Assembly: GCA_963693285.1 (NCBI GenBank)
Contig: OY848924.1
Location: forward strand, 5,725,842 to 5,789,841
DNA: 64,000 nucleotides
Reading direction: 5' to 3'
Source: Xestospongia muta
Taxonomy: Eukaryota > Porifera > Demospongiae > Haplosclerida > Petrosiidae
Part shown: positions 27,615-40,559 of the stretch, in pieces
How positions within the stretch are numbered: the first letter of the stretch is position 1
Layout of the letters: each line of letters begins with the position of its first letter
Position numbers and translations under genes: made by a program
The notes under the pieces: model-generated
The model's input: the letters and a program-made list of their open reading frames with translations, nothing else
Told to the model about the DNA's origin: nothing
Database searches by the model: none

Positions 27615-30225
27615 TGAAATAGTCAGTCAGATGTGAAGTTATATATAGTGTACATATATATAGCTTTTGAATTGCTTATCAATGTTGTAATTTTATTCAC
27701 TAATTATGTTATGTTTATTACTATTTTACTATATAATAACTGCTTGGTACCACTTTATATTTATTCATTCATGCATGTACCAGCTATTTTATGTATCTTT
27801 CAAGGATGTAATATACATGTTACTTGTGTATATACATATTTGTGTTGTATTTACATGTATATACATGTTGCTAAAATAAATTATTTTGTATAATAGATAT
27901 ATACCAAAGGACAAATCCAACTCAGATATATGTTGTATTGTTTCAAACAATTTAACAAATAACTAATATATTCTATCCTAGATTTACATGTATATTACAA
28001 TATAATTTCTAAACTACTGGTAATCATACATGTATATGCATCATGTTATTGACTGGTCACCACCATTCATGTAGTATATAGTTGGTAATTTCGTCCAATG
28101 TTGTCTATATATATATTCAATTATGTAGACTTATATCATCAGCAAGATGTACCTGAAGACTGAGAAATAAAGTAAAATTTATACTTCTGGTAAATCCTTT
28201 AGGATTGCTGGAAATTTTTTAACAATAACTTCAGTGACATACATTGCCCTATCTTAGGTGACACAATGGCCTTTGAAATATATATACAGATGGAAGAATT
28301 TGTTCAGTGTATTGTGTTTCCATTGGATCACAGTATCCAATACTGGCTGACAGCCAGGACAAATTAATGTGTATGACTGTTTGCTAAGTGGTTCCATACA
28401 TAGTCACACAAATAAACAAATTGTCACCATCCTTTTCCTTCTGAGGGAAAATAACAATAAATTTCTGGCCATATGCATTCAAATTCAACACATTGCATAG
28501 GAGTGATTGTAATCTTTTCCATTAGCTTTTGCCCTGTCACTTTGTTGTGGTGAAAACCCATCTCAAATAACTTACAGCATGCATTTCATAACCATCTACT
28601 TTTTCTTTGAAAAAAAATTCTAATCAAACGTTCTTATCAAAGCAGAAACAAAAAGCCCAAATGAATTATAAAAGCACTTACAGGATTTTATATATTTCCA
28701 GAGGTACTAGAGAGTGGTAAAATGATCTATTGTATATAGTTCGTGCAATAACTGGTACTATGTTTTAATACTCATGACGAAGCTTGGCAAAAGAAACATT
28801 GCAACTAATTTGCAACAGATGTTCATAGCTTTTTTGCTTGATTTGCGTTCTATTGGTCTTTTCATGAGCATACGTTATTAATTTTTATTGATAAAATTAG
28901 TTTTATATTTATGATATATATTATTCAATTATACAATTGTTGTTGAGAAAAATAACAAACATCATTTAGGGGAACACTTTACAATACTACAACATGTCTA
29001 CCTAGCCTGGAGACATTTTGTACTGAGAGGGACACTAGTGCCAGTGGTCATGGATATAATTATTAAACTACTATGAAATGTCGCTGGAGACATTCTGAAA
29101 TAGTCTGATATGTCCAGGTGTCACAGAAAATTTGGCATCCCAGGAAATTAGGTACCACCATTCCAAATGTCCTAGGACATGCAAAATATCTTATGATATA
29201 TTATGCGGGAATACCAAAATTGTGCGATGTCATATTTCCTATGTTACTAGGGAGACAATTCTTGGGGACCGAAATTACAACTCCTGAACGGAACACTGTA
29301 CTTTAATGTGAAATTAATACATCAATTTTAGATTCCGATGTTTAGGATGTAGGGTTCAGTGTTCTGTTATCTAAACACTGCTAAATTTCCTGGACCAAGA
29401 TTATAATTGAAAAATCATTTTGTATAGTTGTTGGAAGGTGCTGACTTTACAGTGAAACATTGACTGTAGGTACAAAGTGTCAGTAGAAGAATATAAAATA
29501 TAGTATTCAGTCTCCTATTTTCTTAAGTAGTTAGGTGCTTTGTATGTTTATGTTTATATACATAATTCAGTTGTTGTTTATACAAGTATGACTGTGAAAG
29601 GATTGCTTGTTAACTTAACAGCAATCCATTGGGCACCCAAGGTTGGAGTACAATAATGTAAATGCTTGTTTTTTGATAGTAAAGTCATGTTTATAATTGG
29701 ATAAAATAGTACTCCCATTTGTGTTAGTAAATGTAAATGGTGTGCAGTAAACTTAGACTCAACTAGAATAAGTTGGCATGGCAATCCTAAAAACAATATC
29801 ACGTGATCACAAAGTACTGTGAAGAGACATGTCACATAAGCAAAGTTGTTTGATTAAAGATTTACAATGATTTATTTTTCCCAGTAATGTAGTGAAATAA
29901 CATGCCACATAAGGATGTACAAGTTGACTCTGCTGCCTAACTGTTGAAATTGCATACTAGCCACAAATTGTATGTATAAGTAATCCACCGAACCTTCCAA
30001 ATTTTTGAGGGAGCTAGTATCTGCGTGGCCATCTGAGACTACATGAGCCAGAAATAGTTTGTCATACAAATACAAATAAAAAGGAATCTCCCCACCATAG
30101 ATATATAATAAGAATAAATGTACATTAGTCTTCATAATCTATGCTCCCACAGAGGCGACTTCTAAATTCTGTTGAAGTCATTACTTTCATTTTTAAAGCA
30201 CTCAAAATAAGACATTGTAGATGGG
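27615..30225. other. Gene-free AT-rich region
   Basis: No exon with recognisable domain content is visible on either strand. The region contains AT-rich tracts, the right copy of a direct repeat (29527-29655), and a stretch near 29420-29465 that loosely resembles 24490-24530. A 62-codon open frame near 29118 on + resembles nothing I know. Confidence 0.5.
29527..29655 (+). repeat. Right copy of the ~125-bp direct repeat
   Basis: Partner of the block at 22733-22857, in the same orientation, with scattered differences including one missing base pair of the acttaacaagcaatcc region. Confidence 0.8.
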
Positions 30226-30269
<44 letters not shown>

Positions 30270-30271
30270 TA
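30226..30271. repeat. (TAA)n microsatellite on the left side of the retrotransposon
   Basis: A nearly pure ATA/TAA triplet array immediately before the first sequence attributable to the retroelement. Confidence 0.95.
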
Positions 30272-30284
30272 AAATAATGGTGTC

Positions 30285-33200
30285 AGTGCTACGATTCAAA
30301 TACTAAATACCTCTGCTGCCCTGTGCCAGGTCAAAGACCACTTGTACTTCCTGCCATCCCAGTCGATCAGGAAGATGTCGTAACGTCCTGAGGAGTTCTC
30401 ACATACCTACCAACATCCCCTCCAACCAGACCTCATCTCCCACCATAACTCTCACTGACACATGCCCTCACACGAGTCCTGATCCGGTCTCTTCCTTATC
30501 AAATCAGCAACCAGGAGATGGCCTCCACTCACTATCCTCAGCTAGCCTCCCTATTCTCCATTTGATCTCCCAAGCCCATGTCTTTACCCTTCATCACGTA
30601 TCTAAAGGTGTTTATGACACATGGTCAGGTCTGGTCATCAGTGAATTAAATTCCATTTTGTCTTCTCCCTCAGATATGAACTCCTGGTGCAAGTTTATGA
30701 TGCTGGCTAAATGCGACCCTTCCAGCAGACACAGGTCCTGGTGTGACACTTTAAGAATCGTCAAGGATCGAGCAAACCATTGGTCTGAGGGTGACTTTAC
30801 AGGCCTTTGGGCTGAGGTCATTGCAGAAGAGTCCAGGGCCAGCCATAAACAAAGGAGGACCAATCTCTCTACAAACTCTCTGAGACACAACAATTGGTGT
30901 CCAGCCCCTTGAGCAGTTCAGGATGGTCACTTAAGCAAAGCCATTCAAGCTCTTTCCTCCAACGGCCTGGCTAAGGCTACCATTGAGGTAAGAAATGAAC
31001 TCCTTACGAAACACCCACAAGCTCCTCTGCCTCAGCTTCCAGATGGGCCACCTCCCACCCCTGCTCAGATTGATGACACATTCATGCTCAACTGCCTTAA
31101 CTCTTTTCCTTTAGGGTCTGCTCCGGGTGCTACAGGCCTCAGAGCCAACCACTTAAAGGAGGCAGTCCTCTGCTCAGCTCCCTCTAGGGCATCCTCAGCT
31201 CTGAAGTCTAATTCCAAGTTTGTCAACCTAGTCTGCTCAGGTCAAGCCCCACCTGACCTCACTCCCCACCTCTGTGGCGCTACTTTACTTGCATCTCAGA
31301 GAAAAGATGGGAGCACTCTTCTATAGCTATAGGGGAAGTCCTACGCCGGTCGGTTTCCAAGTGTCACGCTAGAACAGTTCACCTCGAAGCAGCTAACATC
31401 CTTGCACTTCTTCAAGTGGGTGTCAGCATCCCAGCTGGGTCTGAGGCTGTCATACATACTGTCAGCAGCATTCAAAATGATCACAGCATTCCCCTTCCTC
31501 ATAAATGGACCCTCCTTCTAGACTTCTCAAATGCTTTCAACTCCATCAACCGAGGACAGATGTTTAAGGAGGTGAGATCCCATATCCCTAGCTTATCAAC
31601 ATGGTTAGAATTTTGCTACAATTCCCAATCCTTGCTCCACTTTGGTGATTATACCATCAATAGTATTTGTGGAGTCCAACAAGGTGACCCCCTGGGCTCT
31701 TTAGGATTTGCTTTGACCTTCCGCCCTATCATCGAAAAAGTTAAAAGTGAGGTTCTGGGCCTATTGGCAAACTCCTGGTACCTGGATAATGGTACTCTTT
31801 GTGGCTGACCTGATAATCTTAACTCAGCTCTATCTATCATTGAAGAGCTCGCTCCAACCCTGGACCTCTCCCTGAATGGTAGCAAGTCATTACTTTTTAT
31901 CCCCAAAGAGGACTCTCTACCTCACAACTCCTTCCACCAGAAATCCCTATCACCAGGGAAGGCTTTGTCTTACTGGAATCTCCTATAGGCCCCACCTTCT
32001 TCTGTAATTCCCAGGTCCTAGAAAATTACAAAACGCAAGGATGCTTCTTGATGTAACTTGACTGATGATGTAACAACATGTCCTATGATGACATCACTAT
32101 GTGTCATAGAGTTAATAATGTTAGGTTTGGTTTAGGGTTTAGGTGATGTCATCCTATATTATGACATCACTATGTGTCATTTCATTATGATGTCATCATA
32201 CTCAAGTTACACCAAAAACCTCCCAAACTCAAATACACTCTCCCTTATTTACCAGACCTACAGGACTCACAAATGGAAACAGCACTTCTGAAGTCCTGTC
32301 TAGCCTTCCCAAAAATATCCTTTTCCCTCAGAACTGGCCCTCCTTCCTATATCAGAGATGCCACTGACTCCTTCGACACTCTCATGCTCAAATCCCTCTC
32401 AGATCTGGTGGGTGGCTTCCTACCAGACTGGTCTTGGACCAAAGCCTCTCTCCCCAACTCTTTAGGTGGTCTCAACATTTGTAGACTTTCACTACACTCC
32501 CCAGCTGAAAACATTGGGTCAGTCTCTTCCACCCAGCTTTTGGTGTCAGAGATCCTAGGATATCATCCTAGTAACTCTACTCAACTCTTTTAAGCTTTTT
32601 GCAAATTGTTTGTCCCATCAAGGCACCCAGAATGGTCTTCACCTGATGCTATTGATTTTCCTATCCAACAACACCATCTTTCCAAAGCCATTGATCAGTC
32701 CACTTTTGACTCCTTCCTCTCAAACACTCCTTTCTTTCGTCTGAAAACTCTTGCTCTGTCCTCCGCTATCCCTCATGCAGGAGATTGGCTCAATGTGGTC
32801 CATTTCCTTGCCTTAGGCCTCCACCTCCATGATCAAGAGTTCCGTCATTGCCTCCAGTATTGGCTTGGTGTCAAAATGTTCTCTGTTAGTTACCCATGCT
32901 CCTTCTGTAAATTGTTCTGCGACCCTTACAGTGACCATCAGATTGAATGTGGCAGCAACAAAGACCATATACACCAACATGACTCTATCAGGGATGCCAT
33001 CTTCTCCTCAGCCCAGTCCGCAGCCCTTTGCCCAAGGAAAGAGGTGCCATCACTGATACCAGGCTCTAAAAGTCACCCTGCTGACATCTATCTGCCCCAC
33101 TGGACCCATGGTAAACCTGTTGCCCTAGATGTGTCTGTTATCTCCCCTCTCCAGAGACTTACCCTTGAAAATTCCTCATGTCCCAAGGCCACACCCTCTC

Positions 33201-33470
33201 TCTAGGGGAAGATCGCAAGACTCAGATGCTTGCCGAGAGGTTGGGGTTTCCTTTGTCTCACTTTTGGTGGAGACTATAGGTGGTTGGAGTGAGATAGCAT
33301 CCCAAACAATTACATCAATTGGCCACCTCCATGGTAAATATCAAGGATCCAACCTTGAAGACACCACACGTCATCTCTTCCAATGCCTGTCCATCTCTTT
33401 ATGGTGGGGTAATTCAACAATGTGGGTCACTCGCTCCCCTACCCCCTTCCTTTTGTTGATGGTATCATAT
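30285..33470 (+). mobile_element. Dead non-LTR retrotransposon, R2/R4-like layout with restriction-like endonuclease
   Basis: Open-frame pieces in three frames together resemble one long retrotransposon protein. 30562-30909 is upstream of the polymerase. 31084-31323 carries PLGSAPGATGLRANHLKEAV. 31416-31805 carries reverse transcriptase motifs LLLDFSNAFNSINR, GVQQGDPLG and WYLDNGTLCG. 32174-32590 and 32606-33202 carry the C-terminal part. A CCHC-type finger (CSFC ... DHQIEC) lies near 32900-32955, followed by PADIYLPHW and VALDVSV near 33080-33140, which fits a PD-(D/E)XK restriction-like endonuclease. That order (polymerase, CCHC, endonuclease) is typical of R2/R4/CRE-type elements. Stops at 31323 and 31806, frameshifts, and a changed catalytic motif (YLDN, not YxDD) show that it is inactive. 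TAA microsatellites lie on both sides. Confidence 0.8.
32050..32213. mobile_element. Small MITE-like insertion in the retrotransposon
   Basis: The left end tgtaacttgactgatgatg (32052-32070) is matched in inverted orientation by catcatactcaagttaca (32194-32211). Inside, a gacatcactatgtgtcat block occurs twice in direct orientation. The segment interrupts the retrotransposon C-terminal reading and has no coding capacity. Target-site duplication is not clear. Confidence 0.6.
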
Positions 33471-33477
33471 AATACTA

Positions 33478-33598
33478 TAAAAAATAATAACAATGATAAT
33501 GATAATAATAAATAACAATAATAATAATGATTGTATATGTGGTCATTAGTTGGATAATGTAGTTTGGTTTAAGTCATATACTGCAATATTATATAATA

Positions 33599-33659
<61 letters not shown>

Positions 33660-33672
33660 TAAGAATAATAAT
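33478..33672. repeat. TAA-type microsatellites on the right side of the retrotransposon
   Basis: An impure aat/aac/gat array at 33478-33530 and a purer ATA array at about 33590-33655 follow the retroelement. The first could be the element's own simple-repeat tail. Confidence 0.9.
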
Positions 33673-33679
33673 TTTATAC

Positions 33680-34400
33680 CATCCCTACATAGGCATAACC
33701 ATTCCTGCCTGATGTATAGAGTTTTGTTTATAATATATGAGTTTGACAACAGTACACAGATTGCTAAAAACAGAGAAGCAATGTTGTTGTAAAATATAAG
33801 GAATACACGTTTTAATATGCAATTTTTCTAATACTATACTATATGAATTAGTGTTCTTTTAGTTAATCAAAACTATTATTAAAACCCATTTACAGTAAAC
33901 TATACTTACTAAACTAAAACTAAAACTAGAATAAAAGGTGATGTCCCATTTTAAACAAAAACTAAAACTAAATTAATGCCTGGAGACTATTACTAAACAA
34001 GATTTTAATCAGGATTATAGTAACAATCAGAATTAAAACTAAAGTAATACCTGATAAACTAAAACTAACAATAATAAACTTATAAAGCATTAAGATTGTA
34101 TCATAAATTAAAACTACAAGAATTTGTAACACATTAAAATGAATTACAACTAAAACTAAAACTATGACACACTTGTTATATATGAACTGTAACTAAAACT
34201 ATAATACATAAAGTGAGCAATAACTAAAATAAAAGTAAGAATTAACAATCTCAAAAACTAAAGCAATAATTATCATTGAAACACCCATAAAACCAAAAGT
34301 ATAACAAAATAAACTTTTTCTTACTAAAACTACACTAATATAAATGCACAATAATAGCTAAATAACACACAATAAGGCAGCCTCCTTGGGTTATAACAAT
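33680..34400. repeat. Unit A downstream flank, degenerate AAAACT-rich tract
   Basis: From about 33895 the + strand is dominated by degenerate aaaact/aactaa hexamers with spacers, ending in a conserved segment before the apolipoprotein L exon of copy A. The same kind of tract follows every copy of the kinase gene (about 41640, 47020 and 54790). It is the duplicated 3' flank of the gene. Confidence 0.75.
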
Positions 34401-34405
34401 GATTG

Positions 34406-37400
34406 TCACTCATTGAGTTCCTCCTCCATCTTCCTAATCTGTTCCATATACCACAAACAAGTTTCATCACTTTCATGTTTACCCTTCTTGCCACTTTTTG
34501 CTAGCCCATATGCACTTCTAACAATTTGGTAGATATCAAGAGGTGCATTGACCAATACTCCACCCAGAACTACTCCAGCAAGAGCAAACGTTTGAACTCC
34601 CACAATACCAATCCTAACAGCTGCTCCGCCACTTTCAATTCCTGCCTCCACACCTAGTGCTACACTTTCAGCTATACCAACACCATATTGACCTCCAACA
34701 TCAACTACAGCATGTCCTGCATCAATTGCTATACCAGCACTTTTAAGGGCTTGATTATAGCCATTGCCCCTTAAATTGACATGTTCACTAATCTGTTGGT
34801 CAAGCTTGATATGTTCATGTGCTTTCTACACCCTACTATTAGACATGATTGAAGAGACAATTGAAGCACCAGCTGAAGTAACAGTTCCTGCAACTCCCAC
34901 AGCAGCTCCAGCTGCAGTCAATCCAACTGATGCACCAAATGTAAATGGAATAAGAGCTAAACCAGCTATAGTAAGAGTTCCTCCGATAGCTAGACTTGTT
35001 AAAGCACCAACAATTTGGGCAATTCTGGTATCTCTAACTATTTTTAAAACTTCATCTTTGTGTTGCTCAAGTAACTTGATTGTTTCACAGCGAACAGGAT
35101 GCCAAATAGCAAGGGACACTTTGTGTTCAATGTTGAGATGCAGAAGACAATCATTATTGAGTTCCCTATAAAACATAGCAAAAACATTTTCTTTACAAGG
35201 ACAGTGTTGACTCCTGTAAATTATTCAAGCCTGTATAATTATTTAGGGATAGCAAATCATGTTAATGTCAAAAAGCATTAATACACAAGGATGTGGTATT
35301 TCCTACAGAGGTAGGCACTTCAAATCAGTGACAACTTAAATTAAATTAAACAAAAACAAAATTTGTCTTTTGGCACTGTTACATGTATACAAAAGTAATA
35401 CTATTCATATTTATACATTTTCTTATCATAGTTCAATGCCTACATGGTTTGTATGTTTATACCATTCGAAAACCTCTTAAATGACTTCATGCTTCTTGAT
35501 AAACAGGCTTTATTAGTAGTACAAACGATAAACTATATCAGTCCTCTCATGACTCACATGACTCAATCTGCCAACTTGCATTGTTTTTTTAAATATTGCT
35601 TAATGACAACATGTTATTTTATGGAGGAAAAGGGCAAAAGTGGCAGGGTAATATGAATCTCATGGCAAGTTATGTAAGATATAATCATGGTTCATTGATC
35701 TATGTGTCTTTATAATTAGCAAATTCACCACAACAACTTTAAACTTCCAATTTAAAATGTATGGATATGACTCTTATTGTAAAATAAGTACATGTATTAT
35801 ATAACTTACTCATTTTGAAGAGTTACAAGAACAAATTGAGAATCAAGGTTAGATGTATATTCTATGTAGTGACCTCCATCTGTAATTTGTTGTTTGATGT
35901 CAACAAACATATTCACAAGTGATTTATCTTGATAATGAGCTTGCATATACTCTGTAAGAGTTGATACTTGAGAGATATTTTGAGGATTTACAGTGAGAAC
36001 AACAGAATTGGGTGGAATATCTAAATTATGCCGTTGGAAATTGATATTTTCAACGATAGTTTGAAAAATAAATATTTTTGGCTTGTTGTCAAGGGGAGAG
36101 ACAAAGAAATGTTTTAGTGTATTTTGTGCTGGTACTATGATGTCATTGTTGACATCAATATTTCTACCTTTGTTGAGAATAACTAGAGCAAAAGCACACA
36201 TTTCAAAGAGCTCAGTTACTTTCACTACCTCTGCAAGTAAGACATGAAGGGCTTCAGAAGAAAGATTATTGAATCGCAAAACAAGAAAACCGTAAGCATT
36301 TATAAAAAGTTTTTCTAGATCTTGCACTTCTTGACTACCCTCCCCAAGCAGACTATTTGGTTCATCTGTGTTATTTTGCTCACTAGAGTTAGAACGTTCA
36401 CTAACCAGACTGACTGAATCATCTGTAACAGTCTCTATCTCATTTTGCTCATCATGTTTTGTAGCACCATCTGTGTCACCATGTTCTGTGACAAATGCTG
36501 TGTCATTTTCCTCACCATGTTGTGATTCATAATTATCGACAATGATAGCAAGTCCATTTAATCCTAAAAAGAAACAAAAGGTCATTTGTACAATTCCATT
36601 GCTAGTCATTCTTGGCATTGATAACTATTTTACTTTAAAAATCTACTATTAATTTTCCTATATTAGATGGAAAATGAATGATAGTTTCATATACCTGCTA
36701 TTCTTCTGACAAGATCAAGAGTGTGTGGTCTAGACTGTGGATCATTACCAAGACAGTCTTTAGCTAGCTGTTTCATATTGTGATTCTCCATTTTATTTAG
36801 TAAGTGCTGTCGTCGTTGTACCTCATTCCTTGGTTTCTTATGTTCATCAAATGCACCAATTGGTCTTGGCAATTCTTGTGTATAGACATGAAGTATGAGA
36901 ACACCAAATGAGAAGACATCAAACTTATAACAGTCATCTCCAGTTTCCTTGTAATCAGATTGTAGTGCTTCAGGTGGCATATACAGGATATTTCCAGGAC
37001 AAGTGACATTTTCATGTAATACTTGGCGGGATCAGGCTCAAAAATACGAGATACTCCAAAGTCAGCTATTTTAGCTTGCAGACTTGATGTCAGTAGGACG
37101 TTGTCAGCATTGATGTCACGATGAAGTATAGCTGGAGTTTGTGTTTGTAGATATAATAGACCATTGGATACATCCAATAATATTGATTTCTTAACATGAT
37201 TAGGAACCATCTCATTCTGCTCCAGATAGTCATTCAGTGACATTGGTAAGCACTCCATTACCAGAATAGGAATATCTGAATCTGATTTATAGTGGAGTCC
37301 AAGAAATTGGATAATATTAGGATGATCAAGTTGGCTGATTCTATAACATAAACAAAATATATAATATATATATATAATTCACAAAATGTCTTTGACAGAT

Positions 37401-37675
37401 ATTGTAGTGGAATTTGATTTTATGTTAGCCATTTCTCTTGACTGTAAGCCAAGATATACTCACCTCATGCATTCTTCTTCAATTCGCACTTTTAAAGGTT
37501 TAGCATGACGTTGATTAATGGAAGGCTCACTATAGAATTTCTTTCCTGCTACTATAGTACCATCTGGTAGCTTCATTTCTATTACTTTCCCAAATGCTCC
37601 TCTTCCTAACAGCTTCCCTGTCTTCTTCAGACCAGGAAGAACTTTGAGTCGACCCTGTAAGTGAGCCTGAGCCAT
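34406..37675 (-). pseudogene. Copy A: kinase-pseudocaspase-ApoL gene, frameshifted
   Basis: Four exons equivalent to the intact copy D: 37464-37675, 36695-37340, 35810-36563 and 34406-35165. Exon 2 is 646 bases instead of 647. One base is missing near 37009 (gtgacatt where the other copies have gtggacatt), which shifts the frame in the kinase activation segment after KYYMKMS. Exon 3 (caspase-like) is open and full length at 754 bases. Exon 4 has TAG at 34826-34828 inside the membrane domain, directly after SNSRV; beyond it the frame continues to the normal end. The kinase start (GRGAFGKV, HRDINADN, DFGVS) and the NKG/KPKIFIFQT caspase-like motifs remain readable. It is probably not functional as a fusion protein, but a truncated kinase start or internal products cannot be excluded. 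Confidence 0.85.
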
Positions 37676-37964
37676 TTGTATAATCAATCAACATTAATCA
37701 CAAAGTTTTTCCAATTTAAGATATTGTAAATGATTTATATGTAGGCAGTGGCTAGAGACCAGGTACTAGACTGGGTGCCGAGCCCAACTCCCTAATTATT
37801 GAACGAAGCCCATCGTTCAATAATTAGGGGTTGGGTCTGGGCAGTCAGACTAAACCGGTACCGGTACTAAAAATAATGCTTAAAAATCCAATATTAGATC
37901 ACGTGACTAGATTGCTGTGCACAGAGAACACGTGAGTACACATTGTGTTCACAGTCGCTCACAA
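37676..37964. promoter_or_regulatory. Divergent promoter-like spacer A with hairpin
   Basis: Kinase copy A (-) and ZSWIM relic 1 (+) start 289 bp apart. The spacer holds an inverted repeat with arms 37783-37806 and 37813-37835: a 17-bp perfect inner stem (core ctaattattgaacga), a bulged T, then 6 more pairs, with a 6-base loop. It also holds a 12-bp palindrome accggtaccggt at 37854-37865 and two cacgtg E-boxes near 37900 and 37930. The same set recurs in spacers B and C. Confidence 0.6.
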
Positions 37965-40510
37965 ATGGCAGTTAGCACGTCCAACCCGACTCCAAATCCA
38001 GCAAAAGTCTTTGTTGGGCAGCGTTTCCAGTCATTTTGTGGGCTCCAGCTACATTTGAAAAGGTATGAAAGTGAAAAAGCGTTCAGTTCTTGTGTAGAGA
38101 CTCAAGAAAGGTTGAAGCTGCACAGAAAAGAGTGAACAGACCATTGTCCTACCAGATAAAATACTATGAAATTTCCTACCAATGTATACATGGTGGAAAG
38201 AAGTTAAACCAAGAGGGGAAGGAAGCATGTGGCATCGTACATTTAATAAAACACTGTCAAATAGTTTGGCAGTCTGAAGTCCCATACTTCAGAGTATTGA
38301 TAGGGTTAGGGGAGTGGTTGAGGTTTAGCTAAGATTATACAGAAGCAAAGTATAGACTTCCTGACAGATTTAGACTGCCGGACGATATTAACAGCTAGAC
38401 TTGTTGACCTAGTACAATGTAATTTACATACTTTGTTCCATTGTGAGTTGTACTGTTTTTGTTGTAGCACTTTCAGGAAAAACTGTAATGCTGAAGTGTC
38501 ACTTAGGGCTCTCTGAAGATGGGTTAGCTCTTGTGGTAGGAGTATTAATGAAGACCACAATCACATGAGCAGGGTAATGGTATCTTTTATAAATTCATGT
38601 GTTATGGTTTTGTATGAAATGTATATGATTTAATAGTAATTGTTTAAACAACTACCACAGCAATGGAAACTATCTATTGTTGAACTTGATCAAACCAAGA
38701 ACCTTCTTAGCTTGAAAGCCAACAAAAAATGATTCAAAACAAGCTATCCGAGCAAACAGGTTAACTTATTTAGTCATTATAACTCCAATGTCCAATTAAT
38801 ATAAGTGACAAATATTACATTACTGTATGTCTTGTTACTGTTTTTCTTTTTTGTTAGGACATTCAGCTAATATTAATTCTTCCTTGCTTGTATACAGGAA
38901 AGGTTGTTTTATTGAAGGATCTCAGCAACGTCAGATTGAAGATGAATTTGAGTGAAAGCCACAATAATCTTGATGACTCTGTAGGAGACTGAAGGAGATG
39001 CATGGTCAGTAACATTGCAGTGTGTGAGCTTTTGGAAAGATTTTGTTTAGTTACTGTTCTTGGTTACATATAGGTAACCAGAATAAAAGTACTAAGTGTA
39101 AGAAAAGGCCTTTTTGAATTTTTTTCCAGTGTTTTTTTTTAATATTATGCTTGTAATAAGTTGATTTAAAAATTCAGATTGAGCTGGACCTGCGGCACAT
39201 ATGAATGTGCATAATTTAGTGAATGATGATTGTGTGCTTATACACTAGTTGTACACATAAGTACTTCTTGATACAGTTACAATGATTATTTAGTTTCAAT
39301 TTATAGGTGCATCAGTTGAAGTGCTAATTAGTGAATCAGATGAGCTTATGGGTATATTCTTTCAGGATGAAGAAATGAAACAAATTTTTAATTCCTATCG
39401 TGAGTTGGTTTGTATTGATGCCACAAACAAGCTTCTTGAACTCTGTTTTCATGTTTATATTATGCTTGTAGAAGACAGAAATGGACAAAGTGAGATAGTA
39501 GCTACCTTTTTACTCATAGAGGAGACTGAACAATCTTTGAAAAGTATGGTAAATGTCTTTAAGAACACCATTCAAACTGGAAAGCCACTCATGTATTAAT
39601 GACAGACAAAGACAAGAATGAAAGGGGTATTTTGCTGCTAAATTCCCATCTGCAGAATTGTTGATTTGTTTCTTCCATAACTTTTGTTCATTTCACAGAA
39701 TAGCAGTTAACAAAATGGGAATAACCCCAGAACAATGCACTATGTGCTAGGAACTTCTTCAACAAATGGTTTATTCAACAAGTTAAAAGAATTATGATAA
39801 TCCGTATACTCGTTTTTGTGATTGTGCTCCAGCAACTGTCATTAGTTATTTTAACGAGCAATGGCATCCAATACGAAATCAATAGATAATGGGTATGAAG
39901 TACAAAACTGGCAACTTTCTTAATGGCACCAATAATAGATTGAAGTGTATCCATCAGAAATTGAAATCAGTAATTGGACGCTAATTGTCACTTGAAGAAT
40001 TTATTGATAAATTTTTCCTCATTCTTAGAGTCCTGTGATCAGAGCGTGATCACAAGGTAGCATTAGCCACTTAAAAAGTGCCAGTAGTTTATCACACGAT
40101 TACAAAGGAGGTGTCAGTTAGTTATTTGAAGTACCTGACACCATATGCATACCAATTTGTGTCCAAGAAAATGGAATTGAAGGAAAAGGTCAAACTGGAG
40201 GTAGCAGAAGAAGATACTTTTGAATCTCAATCAAGTGAAGGTCTCATCACAGTTACACCTACTAAATGTGAATGTACATCATAGCTGTCTATAAAGTTGC
40301 CATGTTGACATATTCTCAAGGCAAGGACAATGGCTGGAATTGATTTGTATGATGAATCACTATGTGTGCTGAACGTTGGGCCTTGGGCTATTACAAGTTA
40401 AATCAACGAATTTTTTGAGTGATAGCACATAGCAGTAGAGTTGACTCTGTTGGAATTACTGCCCTTTCTAATCCACCTAAAAAGAGATGCATGTCTCAGG
40501 TAAACTATTA
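37965..40510 (+). pseudogene. ZSWIM1/3-like gene relic, copy 1
   Basis: Pieces in order are as follows. From 37965 a FAR1-like start (MAVSTSNPTPNP, FVGQRFQSFCGLQLHLKRYE) loses frame near 38078, where one base differs from copy 3. About 39308-39596 is an RNase H-like segment (LVCIDATNKLLEL, YIMLVEDRNGQSEIVATFLL). 40078-40281 has YLKYLTPYAYQFVSKKMEL. Then comes a SWIM finger (KCECTS ... LPC-stop-HILKAR) in which the Arg codon before His is a TGA, followed by LGYYKLNQRIF. ZSWIM proteins share ancestry with Mutator-like transposases. Multiple stops and frameshifts make this non-coding. It was duplicated together with the divergent kinase gene. Confidence 0.75.
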
Positions 40511-40559
40511 GTACATGTACATGTAACCTCTCAGCCCTATGTACACACATTTCCCACAA

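Noticed and set aside
30226..33672. A CRISPR-like or phage-like reading of the repeat-rich area
   Set aside because: Repeats are simple triplets without spacers, and the proteins are of retrotransposon type. The setting is eukaryotic.
33550..33792. Poly-Ile and similar frames near 33.6 kb
   Set aside because: They are products of the TAA microsatellite.
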